Source: Streptomyces spinoverrucosus
Lineage (GTDB): Bacteria; Actinomycetota; Actinomycetes; Streptomycetales; Streptomycetaceae
Direction: 5' to 3'
Assembly (NCBI RefSeq): GCF_006539505.1
Contig: NZ_BJND01000028.1
Coordinates: forward strand, 1 to 64,000
DNA: 64,000 bases
Numbering within the stretch: the first letter of the stretch is position 1; the number at the start of each line of letters is the position of its first letter. A program made the translations under genes and the position numbers. Below are positions 9,432 to 18,071 of the stretch, one piece after another. The notes under the pieces were generated by a model that was given only the letters and a program-made list of their open reading frames with translations, was not told the DNA's origin and searched no databases.

Positions 9432-10742
9432 CTACTTGGCGTACATCAGCTGGCCGAAGCCGAGCTGGTCGTAGCCGCCGCTGGTGGAGCCGTAGTCGCC
9501 GCCTCCTCCCTCGATGCCGACGAGGTCGCTGGACATGGCCGCGATGTACTTGTCGTCCAGGCGCTTGATCCGGTTGTAGTGGTAGTGGAGCATCGCCCAC
9601 ACCGGGCGGATGCCTCCGCGGCCGGCCGCGGAGATGGCGGTCTGCTCGTTGTAGGCGCAGTTGGTGCCGCTGCCCCAGCTGTAGGTGGTGTAGGGCACGT
9701 CCAGGCCGAGGTTGTACTTGGCGACGTACTGGGCGGCCTTGAAGAACCTGTTGTTGTCGTAGCCGTAGAGGTCGACGCCCTGGTTGTAGGCCATCTCGCA
9801 GATCGCGCCCATCTGGCCCATCCCCATGAGTGTGTGGCCCTGGTCGCGGCCGGACTCCTGCCACTGGCCGAGCGCGTAGCCGTCGTCGTCCGTGTAGAGG
9901 TACGGGACCGCGTGGGCGAGGGAGCCGTTGCCCGCGCCGCTCTGGAAGTAGGTGACGGCCTCGTCGAACTTCCCGCCGTCCTCGCAGAGGATGGCTATGG
10001 CCAGGATCGACGCGATGTTGCACAGATCCCAGTTGGCCCAGTAGTGGGTGATGCAGGTGAAGTTGTGGTCTCTGAGGAAGCCGTGGTTGATCGGGTAGAA
10101 CACGTCCAGCATCATCTGCTGGAAGGCTTCGAGGTCGAAGGCGCTGTAGTCGCGCAGCAGTTCCCCGACGTTGGCGAACTGCCAGCCGTAGATGCCGGCG
10201 GCCAGGATCGCGTCGGTGCTGCCCGTGATCGTGGTCAGGGTGCTCGACCAGGCGTTGCAGATGGCGGCGGCGCAGTCGGCGTGGGCCGTGTCGCCGCTGA
10301 TCAGCCAGCGCAGGGTGTTCTGGTAGGCGGCGGCGATGTCGTTGTAGAGGATCGCGTAGTTCTGGTAGCTCCCGCCGCGGTAGACGGTCTCCTGGGGGTT
10401 GGCCTTCCAGGTGGAGGCCGAGTGGGCGTTGGCGGTGAGCCGCTGCCAGCCCGAGTACCACGGCTCGATGCGCGAGGCCACCCTGACCTTGGCGCGGTTG
10501 ATGTCACCGGGGTGGTGTATCCCGCCGGGGTGGTTCCAGACGGTCGGCGCGGCGGCAAGGGCCAGGTTGCGGACACCGTGCCGCTTGCCGGCGGCGTCGG
10601 CGGACGGTAGGGAGGCGGCGCCGAGCGCGCCGGCGAGCCCGAGTCCGCCGGCGGCGCGCAGGATGCCTCGCCGGCTCAGGAGCTCGGTGTGGAGGCGTTG
10701 GGGTGTGCCTTGGTCGAGTGGGGGGAGATGGTTGCGGCTCAT
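9432..10742 (-). CDS. secreted polysaccharide lyase of the alginate-lyase fold (PL38-like)
   Basis: 436 aa with an ATG start at 10742. A twin-arginine signal (LSRRGILRAAGG, hydrophobic run, Ala-rich site) implies Tat export. The mature part looks like an alpha/alpha-toroid alginate-lyase domain: NHPGGIHHPGDINRAK at the start, LYNDIAAAYQNTLRW, a central HYWANWDLCN with candidate catalytic Asn/His/Tyr residues, and GRDQGHTLMGMGQMG. Family knowledge points to beta-elimination of uronic-acid polymers, either glucuronan or alginate-like. Here the context of pectin and arabinan enzymes suggests a glucuronate- or galacturonate-containing wall polymer. PL38 rather than PL5/PL39 is a judgement from overall appearance. 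Confidence 0.7.
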   Translation of the reverse strand: MSRNHLPPLDQGTPQRLHTELLSRRGILRAAGGLGLAGALGAASLPSADAAGKRHGVRNLALAAAPTVWNHPGGIHHPGDINRAKVRVASRIEPWYSGWQRLTANAHSASTWKANPQETVYRGGSYQNYAILYNDIAAAYQNTLRWLISGDTAHADCAAAICNAWSSTLTTITGSTDAILAAGIYGWQFANVGELLRDYSAFDLEAFQQMMLDVFYPINHGFLRDHNFTCITHYWANWDLCNIASILAIAILCEDGGKFDEAVTYFQSGAGNGSLAHAVPYLYTDDDGYALGQWQESGRDQGHTLMGMGQMGAICEMAYNQGVDLYGYDNNRFFKAAQYVAKYNLGLDVPYTTYSWGSGTNCAYNEQTAISAAGRGGIRPVWAMLHYHYNRIKRLDDKYIAAMSSDLVGIEGGGGDYGSTSGGYDQLGFGQLMYAK

Positions 10743-10769
10743 GGGGTGTGCGACTCCGATCGAACGGGA

Positions 10770-10791
10770 CCCCGACCGGCTCTGGTCGGGG
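10770..10791 (-). promoter_or_regulatory. hairpin in the leader of the lyase gene
   Basis: Perfect 8-bp stem CCCCGACC/GGTCGGGG with a 6-nt loop, 28 bp upstream of the ATG at 10742. It may be a leader structure or an attenuator-like element. No known riboswitch is recognisable. Confidence 0.4.
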
Positions 10792-10868
10792 ATGGTGCCG
10801 ACTTGGTCGAACCGCGTGGTGTCGAGGCTCGGGAGGCGTGTGAACAGAGCACAGGACCCACGTGGGAG

Positions 10869-10924
10869 GGGCGTTGTCCGAAGCCGGGGAGGTCTCCCGC
10901 GGCGTGGAGGGTCGGACAACGCCC
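10869..10924. terminator. inverted repeat between lyase and beta-helix genes
   Basis: Perfect 13-bp arms (GGGCGTTGTCCGA at 10869-10881; complement at 10912-10924) around a 30-nt loop. It lies downstream of the leftward gene ending at 11031, so it probably terminates that transcript. The long loop also allows an operator with two half-sites. Confidence 0.45.
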
Positions 10925-11030
10925 TCTTCAGGAGCGGCGTATGCGGTGAAGGCGGTCCCAGTGCGCTTCAGCCGTGCGGCCGAGGCCCTGTCGCCGAGGC
11001 GGACGCCCGGGCGGCAGGGCGCGGTCGGAC

Positions 11031-12563
11031 CTATGACGCGGCTGCCGCCTGGGCCTCGGCGGTGGTGAGGAACTTGAGGTCGATCACGTGCTCGTTGGCG
11101 TGCCACTGCACCATGTCGGTGGTCTTGTACCAGCGCGGCTTGCGCATCGAGTCGGCGATGACCAGGCCGTCGACCACCAGGTTCTCGAAGGTGACGTTCT
11201 TGATGGCGTGGTCGGCGTCGTAGCCGAGGAAGAGCGACGGGTTGGCGTGGGTGCCCGTGTAGGTGAGGTTCTTGATGTAGACGTCCTCGATGCCGCGGCC
11301 GACCGAGGTGTTGTACGTCGTGTTGTACATGACCCGGAAGTTGAGGAGCTGGCCCCAGCGGAAGTCCTCGACCCGTACGTCCTCGATGCGGACGTTCTTG
11401 ATCAGGTTGGAGTCGCCGGCGTTGAGGGCGATGCAGCCCTGGTAGTTCATCTGGGGCTCGCGGTGGTCGAGGATGTCGACGTTCTTGATGACGAGGTTCT
11501 CGATCATCTCCGGGGCGTCACTGTTGCCGTGCGTGCCGATGTTGATCGGGTGGGCGACGTCCGCCCACAGGGTGGCGTTCTTGATGGTGACGTCGCGGGT
11601 GTCGCCGTACAGCTCGCCGCGGTGGGCATAGATGGAGTGGCTGTCGTCGGAGCTGCGTACGAAGCAGCTGTCGTAGGTGATGTTCTTGGAGCAGTAGAGG
11701 GGGAGGCCGTCGCCCCACTGTCCCCACGTGAACACGCGTACCTTCTTGACCACGCCGCCGTCGGCCTCCCAGCAGCCCAGGCCGTTGCCGAGCAGGATGA
11801 CGTCCTCGACGCGGATGTTCTTGCTGTGGTCGAGCTGGACGCCGCCGACGGTACCTCGCGGCCGCAGCACGCCGTGGCCTCGCAGACGTGCCTTCTCGGC
11901 GTCCTTGAAGCTGATCTGCCCGGTGACGACGGCGCCGCCCGCCAGGTAGACGGTCTTGCCACTGGGGACGTAGAGGATGTCGCCGGAGAGCGAGTGCAGG
12001 CCGGGACCGAAGTAGATGACGTCCGGGTCGTCGGCCGAAGGCGGGTTCGGGTCGATGTGGTTGGTGATGACGTGCAGGCAGTCGAAGATCTCGTCGTTGA
12101 TCTGGACGACGACGTCCTTCGGCTCATCGAGGGTGAACCGCAGGGTGTCGCCGAGGAGTTCGGACGTGATGCCGTACGAGTCCGGACGCACGCGGGCCTT
12201 GGTGGTGCCACCCTTGAGGTACGTCACCTCGATCTCCACGGACCCCCGGAAGTCGAAGTACACCATCGAGGAGCCCCACACCTTGCCGGAGCCGGTGGTG
12301 GCGTTGATCTCCTTGACGCCGTGGTCGTAGCAGGCGAGGGTCTGCCACTCGCCGTCGGGGGCGGTACGCACCCGCACCTTGAAGCTCGCCCGGGTGGCCA
12401 CGCCGGACGGTATCGGGTAGGTGACCAGCTTCGGCGCGGCGTTGTCGCCCTCCGCCGTGTCGTCGGCGTGGGCCGTCGTGGCGGTCAGGGAGGACAGGCC
12501 GGCGGCGAGGGCGGCGGCTCCCGCGGCCTGGAGGGTTCTGCGGCGGGTCAGGTCCGTGCTCAT
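11031..12563 (-). CDS. secreted right-handed beta-helix glycosidase, GH28/polygalacturonase-like
   Basis: 510 aa with an ATG start at 12563. The Tat-type signal is TRRRTLQAAGAAALAAG followed by a TAHA cleavage site. Residues ~45-150 form a small beta domain (YPIPSGV, FKVRVRTAPDGEW). Residues ~160-500 are a parallel beta-helix (GPGLHSLSGDILYVPSGKTV, GVLRPRGTVGGVQ) with the catalytic-like cluster WGDGLPLYCSKNI and RSSDDSHSIYAH, whose adjacent aspartates suit an inverting GH28-type hydrolase. It would cut pectin-like backbone outside the cell. GH49-type dextranases share the architecture, so GH28 is likely but not certain. Confidence 0.75.
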   Translation of the reverse strand: MSTDLTRRRTLQAAGAAALAAGLSSLTATTAHADDTAEGDNAAPKLVTYPIPSGVATRASFKVRVRTAPDGEWQTLACYDHGVKEINATTGSGKVWGSSMVYFDFRGSVEIEVTYLKGGTTKARVRPDSYGITSELLGDTLRFTLDEPKDVVVQINDEIFDCLHVITNHIDPNPPSADDPDVIYFGPGLHSLSGDILYVPSGKTVYLAGGAVVTGQISFKDAEKARLRGHGVLRPRGTVGGVQLDHSKNIRVEDVILLGNGLGCWEADGGVVKKVRVFTWGQWGDGLPLYCSKNITYDSCFVRSSDDSHSIYAHRGELYGDTRDVTIKNATLWADVAHPINIGTHGNSDAPEMIENLVIKNVDILDHREPQMNYQGCIALNAGDSNLIKNVRIEDVRVEDFRWGQLLNFRVMYNTTYNTSVGRGIEDVYIKNLTYTGTHANPSLFLGYDADHAIKNVTFENLVVDGLVIADSMRKPRWYKTTDMVQWHANEHVIDLKFLTTAEAQAAAAS

Positions 12564-12680
12564 GTGCGGCTCCTTGTCAGGGTGAAGTGCGCTTGGGAAC
12601 GGGGCTCTTGAGGCCGGGGCCGACGGCCGGCGGCGGTGTGCGGCCGGCCCGGCCCCACGCGGGACACAGCGCTGGGCAGG

Positions 12681-14198
12681 TCAGCCGAGCGGCGCCCGGA
12701 CGGTGACGAACGAGTGGGGCGGCAATGTCAGGGCGAGCCCCTGCTCGGTCGTCTTGAGGTCGTCGAAGGGGTGTGGGCTGACCGCCTCCGGTGTGCCGGG
12801 GGTGTTGTGGTCCTGGAGGCGGCCGGCCGTCAGGATGCGGGCGGTCGGCTCGCCCATGGTGCGGCCGCGCAGGTCGAGGGTCAGCTCGACGGGCTCCTCG
12901 GCGTCGAGGTTGGACAGTGAGATCAGCACCGCCCCATCCTTGACGCTGGCCGAGGCGGACAGGGTCTCCAGCTCCGTGTCCCCGACCGTGCGTCGGATGC
13001 CGTCTCCGCTGAGGTGGACGGTGAGCGAGGTGGCGTTCTGGTGGCCCTTGTTCATCTCGAAGACGTGGTAGGTCGGGGTCAGCACGAGTGAGTCGCCGTC
13101 CGTGAGGAGCATCGCCTGCAGGACGTTGACGGTCTGGGCGATGTTGGCCATGTACAGGCGGGCCGCGTGCTTGTGGAAGATGTCGAAGTGTGTGCTCGCC
13201 ACGAGCGCGTCGCGCAGGCTGTTCTGCTGGAACAGGAAGCCGGGGTTGGTGCCCGGCTCCACGTCCCACCAGGTGCCCCACTCGTCCAGGACCAGGCCGA
13301 CCGTGCGGCCGGGGTCGTAGACGTCCATGACCGTGGAGTGGCCGGTGAGGATCCGGTCGGTCCTGCGGGCGGCGACCATCGTGCGGTAGTAGTCGTCGGT
13401 GTCGAAGACGGTGGCGCTGCCCTTCGCCTCCCAGGGGCCGGCCAGCGTGTAGTAGTGCACGGACAGGCCCTGGAAGTAGTTCTTGGGAGTGGCCTCGCAG
13501 CCGAAGCAGCTGATCTGCTGCATCAGCGTCTCGGTCCACTTGTAGTCGTCGTTGGAGGCGCCCGAGGCGATGCGGTAGAGCTTGTTGTCGCCGTGGTCGC
13601 GGCAGTACGTGGCGTACTGCCGGGCCAGGTCGGCGGAGTACTCGGCGCGCATATTGCCGCCGCAGCCCCAGGTCTCGTTGCCGATGCCCCAGAACTTCAC
13701 CCGCCACGGCTCGTCGCGGCCGTTGGCCCGGCGCAGCCTGGCCATGGGGCTGTCGCCGTCGCGGGTGAGGTACTCGACCCACTCGCTCATCTCCTGAACG
13801 GTGCCGGAGCCGACGTTGCCGCTGATGTAGGGCTCGGCGCCGAGCAGTTCGCACAGGGCCATGAACTCGTGGGTGCCGAAGTGGTTGTTCTCCTCGACGT
13901 CGCCCCAGTGGGTGTTGACCATCCGGGGGCGCTGGCCGCGGGGCCCGATGCCGTCCTTCCAGTGGTACTCGTCGGCGAAACAGCCGCCCGGCCAGCGCAG
14001 GTTGGGAATGTTCAGGGCCCGCAGCGCCTGGACGACGTCGAGCCGGATGCCTCCTTCGTTGGGTATCGGCGAGTCCTCCCCCACCCAGAAACCGCCGTAG
14101 ATGCAGCGGCCGAGGTGTTCGGCGAAGTGGCCGTAGAGATGTCGGCTGATCGTCGGGCCCTCGATGTCGAGGTTGATCACCGCGGTGGCATTGGGCAC
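12681..14198 (-). CDS. abfA: GH51 alpha-L-arabinofuranosidase, intracellular type
   Basis: 505 aa, the usual length of bacterial GH51 enzymes, with a GTG start at 14198 and AGGAG upstream. Signatures in order: [17 protein letters not shown] at the N-terminus, [14 protein letters not shown], acid/base Glu in [12 protein letters not shown], nucleophile Glu in [10 protein letters not shown], and a C-terminal beta domain ending [13 protein letters not shown]. No signal peptide. It removes terminal L-arabinofuranose from imported arabino-oligosaccharides. It leads the leftward enzyme group and shares a regulatory region with the rightward ABC importer, which fits uptake followed by cytoplasmic hydrolysis. 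Confidence 0.93.
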   Translation of the reverse strand: MPNATAVINLDIEGPTISRHLYGHFAEHLGRCIYGGFWVGEDSPIPNEGGIRLDVVQALRALNIPNLRWPGGCFADEYHWKDGIGPRGQRPRMVNTHWGDVEENNHFGTHEFMALCELLGAEPYISGNVGSGTVQEMSEWVEYLTRDGDSPMARLRRANGRDEPWRVKFWGIGNETWGCGGNMRAEYSADLARQYATYCRDHGDNKLYRIASGASNDDYKWTETLMQQISCFGCEATPKNYFQGLSVHYYTLAGPWEAKGSATVFDTDDYYRTMVAARRTDRILTGHSTVMDVYDPGRTVGLVLDEWGTWWDVEPGTNPGFLFQQNSLRDALVASTHFDIFHKHAARLYMANIAQTVNVLQAMLLTDGDSLVLTPTYHVFEMNKGHQNATSLTVHLSGDGIRRTVGDTELETLSASASVKDGAVLISLSNLDAEEPVELTLDLRGRTMGEPTARILTAGRLQDHNTPGTPEAVSPHPFDDLKTTEQGLALTLPPHSFVTVRAPLG

Positions 14199-14319
14199 GG
14201 ACGTACTCCTGCTGGATGGGGTGGGACGCGAGGGGGCGTGGTGGTGCGGGGCGCGAGCAGAGGTGGTGCGGCATCACCGACCGGTGGCGGTCTCGTTCAA
14301 GGCGTGACGAACGCTTAAC

Positions 14320-14343
14320 AACCGGTTTCTTGTAGCGCTACAA
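14320..14343. promoter_or_regulatory. LacI-type operator region upstream of abfA
   Basis: Two adjacent palindromes: AACCGGTT (14320-14327, within CAACCGGTTTCT) and a perfect 14-bp TTGTAGCGCTACAA (14330-14343) with the central CG typical of LacI-family sites. They lie ~122 bp upstream of the abfA start. The CAACCGGTTTCT half recurs at 14497, which suggests one regulator controlling both divergent units, probably the LacI protein at 5909-6910. Confidence 0.6.
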
Positions 14344-14451
14344 AAAGCTGCCATCGCGCTGCTGCAAGAGTCAAGAGGGTTGCATCAAGCCTTCTTCTGT
14401 CACGGGCCTCCGCGCGGTTGGACCCGCTGAATACGGGGACGCTCCAGCCTC

Positions 14452-14508
14452 TTGACACTGCCCGGAAGCCCGTCCTACGTTCGCCGAAGCCTTCTGCAAC
14501 CGGTTTCT
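14452..14508 (+). promoter_or_regulatory. promoter and operator of the sugar ABC operon
   Basis: TTGACA (14452-14457), an 18-bp spacer and TACGTT (14476-14481) form a near-consensus vegetative promoter. CAACCGGTTTCT at 14497-14508 falls ~10-20 bp past the expected start site, a classic repressor position. It is an exact copy of the site at 14319-14330. The rest of 14199-14734 holds no convincing gene. Confidence 0.6.
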
Positions 14509-14734
14509 ACACGTGGGCGTTTCGGGGCGTGACGCCGCACGGCCGAAGTACCGGACCCTCAACGCTCGGCACCCCCAGTGCGGGCGGTGTCGCCGACTCC
14601 GTGCCCGAAGGCCGTCCACCACGGCCGGGCGCACACCGGGCTTCCTTCTCCTCCCGCCCGCTGCGCCTTCCTGCGCGGAAGCGCCCGTCTCCTGCGCATC
14701 CCAGCATGCCCACCGCACGAAAGGCTTCACAGTC

Positions 14735-16086
14735 ATGCCCGTTGCACCCAGAGGCTCCCTCGACCGGCGCCGTTTCCTGGCCGCCTCCGCCGGCGCCGCC
14801 CTCACCGCTGCCGCCCTGCCCGGCTGCGCCTCCTCCGTCGACTCCGGGAGCGGCGCCAAGGGCGCCAAGGAGACGCTCACGATCATGGACGTCGCCTGGG
14901 AGAAGAAGGACCAGCAGAAGGTCGAGCAGGAGCTCGGCATGAACCTCGACATCGTCACGTACGACATCACCAAGCTCAACGCCATGCTGGCCGGCAACAA
15001 CCCGCCGGATGTGGTCCGCGGCATCGGCGCGACGGACGTGCCCTACTTCGCCGCGCGCGATCTGATGACCGACCTGGACTCGTACTTCGCCAAGAGCGAC
15101 GTGCTCAAGCCCTCCGACCTCGCCCCGGCCAACGACGTGTGGCGCTACGACAGCGAGACCAAGAAGCAGGGCACCGGTCCCCGCTACGGCATGGCCAAGG
15201 ACTACTCACAGGACTGCATGTTCTGGTACCGCACCGACCTGTTCGAGGCGGCCGAGCTGGAACTCCCCAGCGACACCGAACCGCTGTCCTGCGACGAGTG
15301 GCTGGACCTCGGCAAGCGGCTGGTCAAGCGCAGGCTCGGCAAGGTGAAGGTGTACGGCCTGAGCGCCGGGACCCTGGGCGGCCCCCTCACCACGTTCATG
15401 TGGATGACCGCGTCGGCCGGCGGGAGCCTGTTCGCCGATGACCTGGCCACGGTGGACTTCTCCTCGCCCGAGGCGCTCAAGGCGCTGCAGTGGTACCTGG
15501 ACTACGCGAAGGCCGACATCGGCCCGAGCGTCGTCAACCCCAACCCGGACGGCTGGGACTGGCCCACCTACCAGGCCAACCGGATGGCGATGGCCACCGA
15601 CGGCTACTGGTTCGGCGGGACGATCGGCGGCGACGCCAAGATCGCCGAGGTCTCGCGGTTCGCCCCCGCGCCCCAGCTCGGCAGCCACCGCGTCAGCCCT
15701 GCTTCAGCGGCACCGGCTACTGGATCCCCAAGAAGGCCAAGAACAAGGACGCCGCCTGGAAGTACTTCGAGTACTACTTCGCCGGCAAGCTCGCCCAGGA
15801 CCGCGCGACCACCGGCTGGGGCATCCCCTCCCTGAACTCCCTCGTCTCGAAGATGCCGCGGGACACCGCGTTCCACAAGCAGTCCTACGACGTCCAGCAG
15901 CGGGAGCTGCCCTACTTCTCGGTGCTGCCCGTCAGCCCGTACGCGCAGGTGGACGCCCTGAACGTGGTGCTCACCAAGGTGCTGCCGAACGCGGTCAAGT
16001 CCGGTACGGCGGCCGGGAAGGTCGCCGACACGCTCAACTCCCAGATCAACGACCAGCTCAAGCGGGGCGAGGAGCTGGTGGGGTGA
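14735..16086 (+). pseudogene. sugar ABC transporter solute-binding lipoprotein, one-base frameshift
   Basis: ATG at 14735. The N-terminus combines a Tat-like RRRFLAASAG with a lipobox (LPGC), so it is a surface lipoprotein. The family-1 binding-protein fold runs to SRFAPAPQLGSHRVSP, where the frame breaks. The homologous sequence resumes one frame over as CFSGTGYWIPKKAKNKD and continues to a normal end (LKRGEELVG, stop 16084-16086). Reading AGC-CCC-TGC instead of AGC-CCT-GC at 15694-15701 restores one ORF of ~450 aa, so a single C is missing from the CCC run at 15697-15699. As written the protein would be cut short. A recent mutation or a sequencing/assembly error in a homopolymer are both possible. 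The rest of the operon is intact, which favours an error or a very young lesion. Confidence 0.85.
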
Positions 16087-17111
16087 GTACCGATCAGCTC
16101 GCCGGGCCGGACGCGCGTTCGCCGATGCGGGCGGCCATCGCCCGGCCCGGCTCGCCGCGGACGCGCCGTCCCCGCTCCCTGCGTGCCCGCCGGACCGGGG
16201 CGTTCTATGTGTTCGCCGGCCCCTGGCTGCTGGGCTTCCTGGCCATGACGGTCTTCCCCCTGGGCTACGCGCTGTGGCTGAGCTTCACCAACTCCGACGG
16301 CCTGTCCCCCAACGCCCGCTACGTGGGGCTGGCCAACTACCGTGAGGTCTTCACCGACCCGGACACCCTGGCGTCGCTGGGCCGCACCGGCCTGTTCACC
16401 GCGATCACGGTGCCGCTGACGATCGCCGCGGGACTCCTCCTCGCGGTGCTGCTGAACCAGCCGATCCGCGCCCGGGGCGTGTTCCGCACGCTGGTCTATC
16501 TGCCCGCCGTGGTGCCGCCGGTCGGTTCCGCCCTCGTCTTCAAGCTGATCTTCGACCGTGACTCGGGTTCCGCCAACGGCCTGCTGGACATCTTCGGCGT
16601 GAACGGGCTCTCCTGGCTGGCGGATCCCTACGCCCGCTATGTACTGATCTCGCTGACCGTATGGGCCTGCGGAAACGTCATGATCATCTCGTTGGCGGGG
16701 CTGCAGGACATCCCCGCGGAACTGCTCGACGCGGCGCGGGTGGACGGGGCGAGCTGGTGGCAGTCCTTCACCCGGATCATCCTCCCCCTCCTCTCCCCCG
16801 TGCTGTTCTTCCAGCTGGTCACCCAGATCATCGCCACGCTGCAGAGCTTCCTGCCACTCCTCATCTCGATCGACCCCACACCCAAGGGCGTGGGGGCCGT
16901 CCCCGAGAGCAACCAACTGATCATGATCGACGTCTTCACGCAGTACTTCTCCAACGGCCGTTACGGCTACGCCTCCGCCATGCTCTGGGTGCTCTTCGCG
17001 TTCGTCATGGCCGTCACCTTCCTCGTCTTCAAGCTGAGCCGGGGAGTGGTCTTCTACGCAGTGGATCCCGAGCAGACACAGACCAAGCCCCGGACGATCG
17101 GAGACAACTGA
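16083..17111 (+). CDS. sugar ABC transporter permease (MalF/UgpA type)
   Basis: 342 aa with a GTG start at 16083, overlapping the binding-protein stop by 4 bp. After a ~45-residue basic cytoplasmic N-terminus come about six membrane segments. The inner-membrane EAA loop that docks with the ATPase is DAARVDGASWWQSFTRIILP. It pairs with the next gene to form the channel of a CUT1 importer. No ATPase is encoded nearby; in Streptomyces such importers share the multipurpose ATPase MsiK, so this absence is normal. Confidence 0.92.
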   Translation: MSTDQLAGPDARSPMRAAIARPGSPRTRRPRSLRARRTGAFYVFAGPWLLGFLAMTVFPLGYALWLSFTNSDGLSPNARYVGLANYREVFTDPDTLASLGRTGLFTAITVPLTIAAGLLLAVLLNQPIRARGVFRTLVYLPAVVPPVGSALVFKLIFDRDSGSANGLLDIFGVNGLSWLADPYARYVLISLTVWACGNVMIISLAGLQDIPAELLDAARVDGASWWQSFTRIILPLLSPVLFFQLVTQIIATLQSFLPLLISIDPTPKGVGAVPESNQLIMIDVFTQYFSNGRYGYASAMLWVLFAFVMAVTFLVFKLSRGVVFYAVDPEQTQTKPRTIGDN

Positions 17112-17932
17112 TGGTCCTGGCCCGACGCAAAGTCGTCTACATGCTCCTGGTCGCGATCCTGGTGCTCATGCTCAGCCCCTTCGGCTGGCTCCTGATCAGC
17201 GCGTTCAAGGACCCCTCCGAACTGCGCGCGGTGCCCATCCACTGGTGGCCGCACCAACCGACCCTGGAGAACTTCCGCCTGGCCCTGACCCTTTTCGACT
17301 TCTTCGGCTACGCCCGCAACTCGCTGACGATCGCCGGCATCTACTCGGTGCTGATCACCCTGGCCTCGGCCTGGGCCGGCTACGGCTTCGCCCGGCTGAC
17401 CGGACCCGGCAAACGGATCATCTTCGGGCTCATGCTGTCCACGATGATGACGCCGCAGGTCATCACCCTCATCCCGACCTACCTGCTGTTCTCCAAGGCC
17501 GGCCTGCTCAACACCTATGTGCCGTGGGTGCTGTGGGGGCTGGCCGGCGCACCGTATCTGATCTTCCTCTTCCGGCAGTTCTTCTCCAACATGCCCAGGG
17601 AACTGGAGGAGGCGGCGATCATCGACGGCTGCGGGCAGATCCGCATCTTCTGGCGGATCTTCCTCCCGCAGTCCTGGCCCGTCATCGCCACCAGCCTGGT
17701 CCTCTCCTTCAGCTGGAGCTGGGGCGACTACATCTCCCCCGCCCTGCTGCTGGACGACGACCACACCACGCTCGCGGTGAAGATGGCCACCGGCTACGTC
17801 ACCGAGCAGGGAACCGGTCTCTACACCGTCGTCGGAGCGGGCGCCATCCTGTACATCCTGCCCTCGCTGATCCTGTTCCTGATCCTGCAGCGCGGCTTCG
17901 TCACGAGCACCGCCACGTCCGGAATCAAGTGA
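17111..17932 (+). CDS. sugar ABC transporter permease (MalG/UgpE type)
   Basis: 273 aa with an ATG start at 17111, sharing one base with the upstream stop (TGATG), so it is tightly coupled. Six membrane helices are visible. The EAA motif is EEAAIIDGCGQIRIFWRIFL, and the N-terminal helix is followed by SAFKDPSEL, typical of CUT1 second permeases. It ends 139 bp before the GH31 gene, probably in the same transcript. Confidence 0.93.
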   Translation: MVLARRKVVYMLLVAILVLMLSPFGWLLISAFKDPSELRAVPIHWWPHQPTLENFRLALTLFDFFGYARNSLTIAGIYSVLITLASAWAGYGFARLTGPGKRIIFGLMLSTMMTPQVITLIPTYLLFSKAGLLNTYVPWVLWGLAGAPYLIFLFRQFFSNMPRELEEAAIIDGCGQIRIFWRIFLPQSWPVIATSLVLSFSWSWGDYISPALLLDDDHTTLAVKMATGYVTEQGTGLYTVVGAGAILYILPSLILFLILQRGFVTSTATSGIK

Positions 17933-18071
17933 CGAGCCCAGCTCCTCGACAAGGGCACCCCTCCATCCAGCAGTTCTGTCCTCCTCGCTGCCGCCACTGT
18001 CCTGGAACGTCATCCGACTGTGACCGTCGACCACCGCCGCCATCCGGATCTGAGAAGGAATCCCCAGAGCC

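Noticed and set aside
15697-15699. programmed frameshift in the binding-protein gene
   Set aside because: No slippery heptamer, stop context or stimulatory structure; a missing base in a C-run is simpler.
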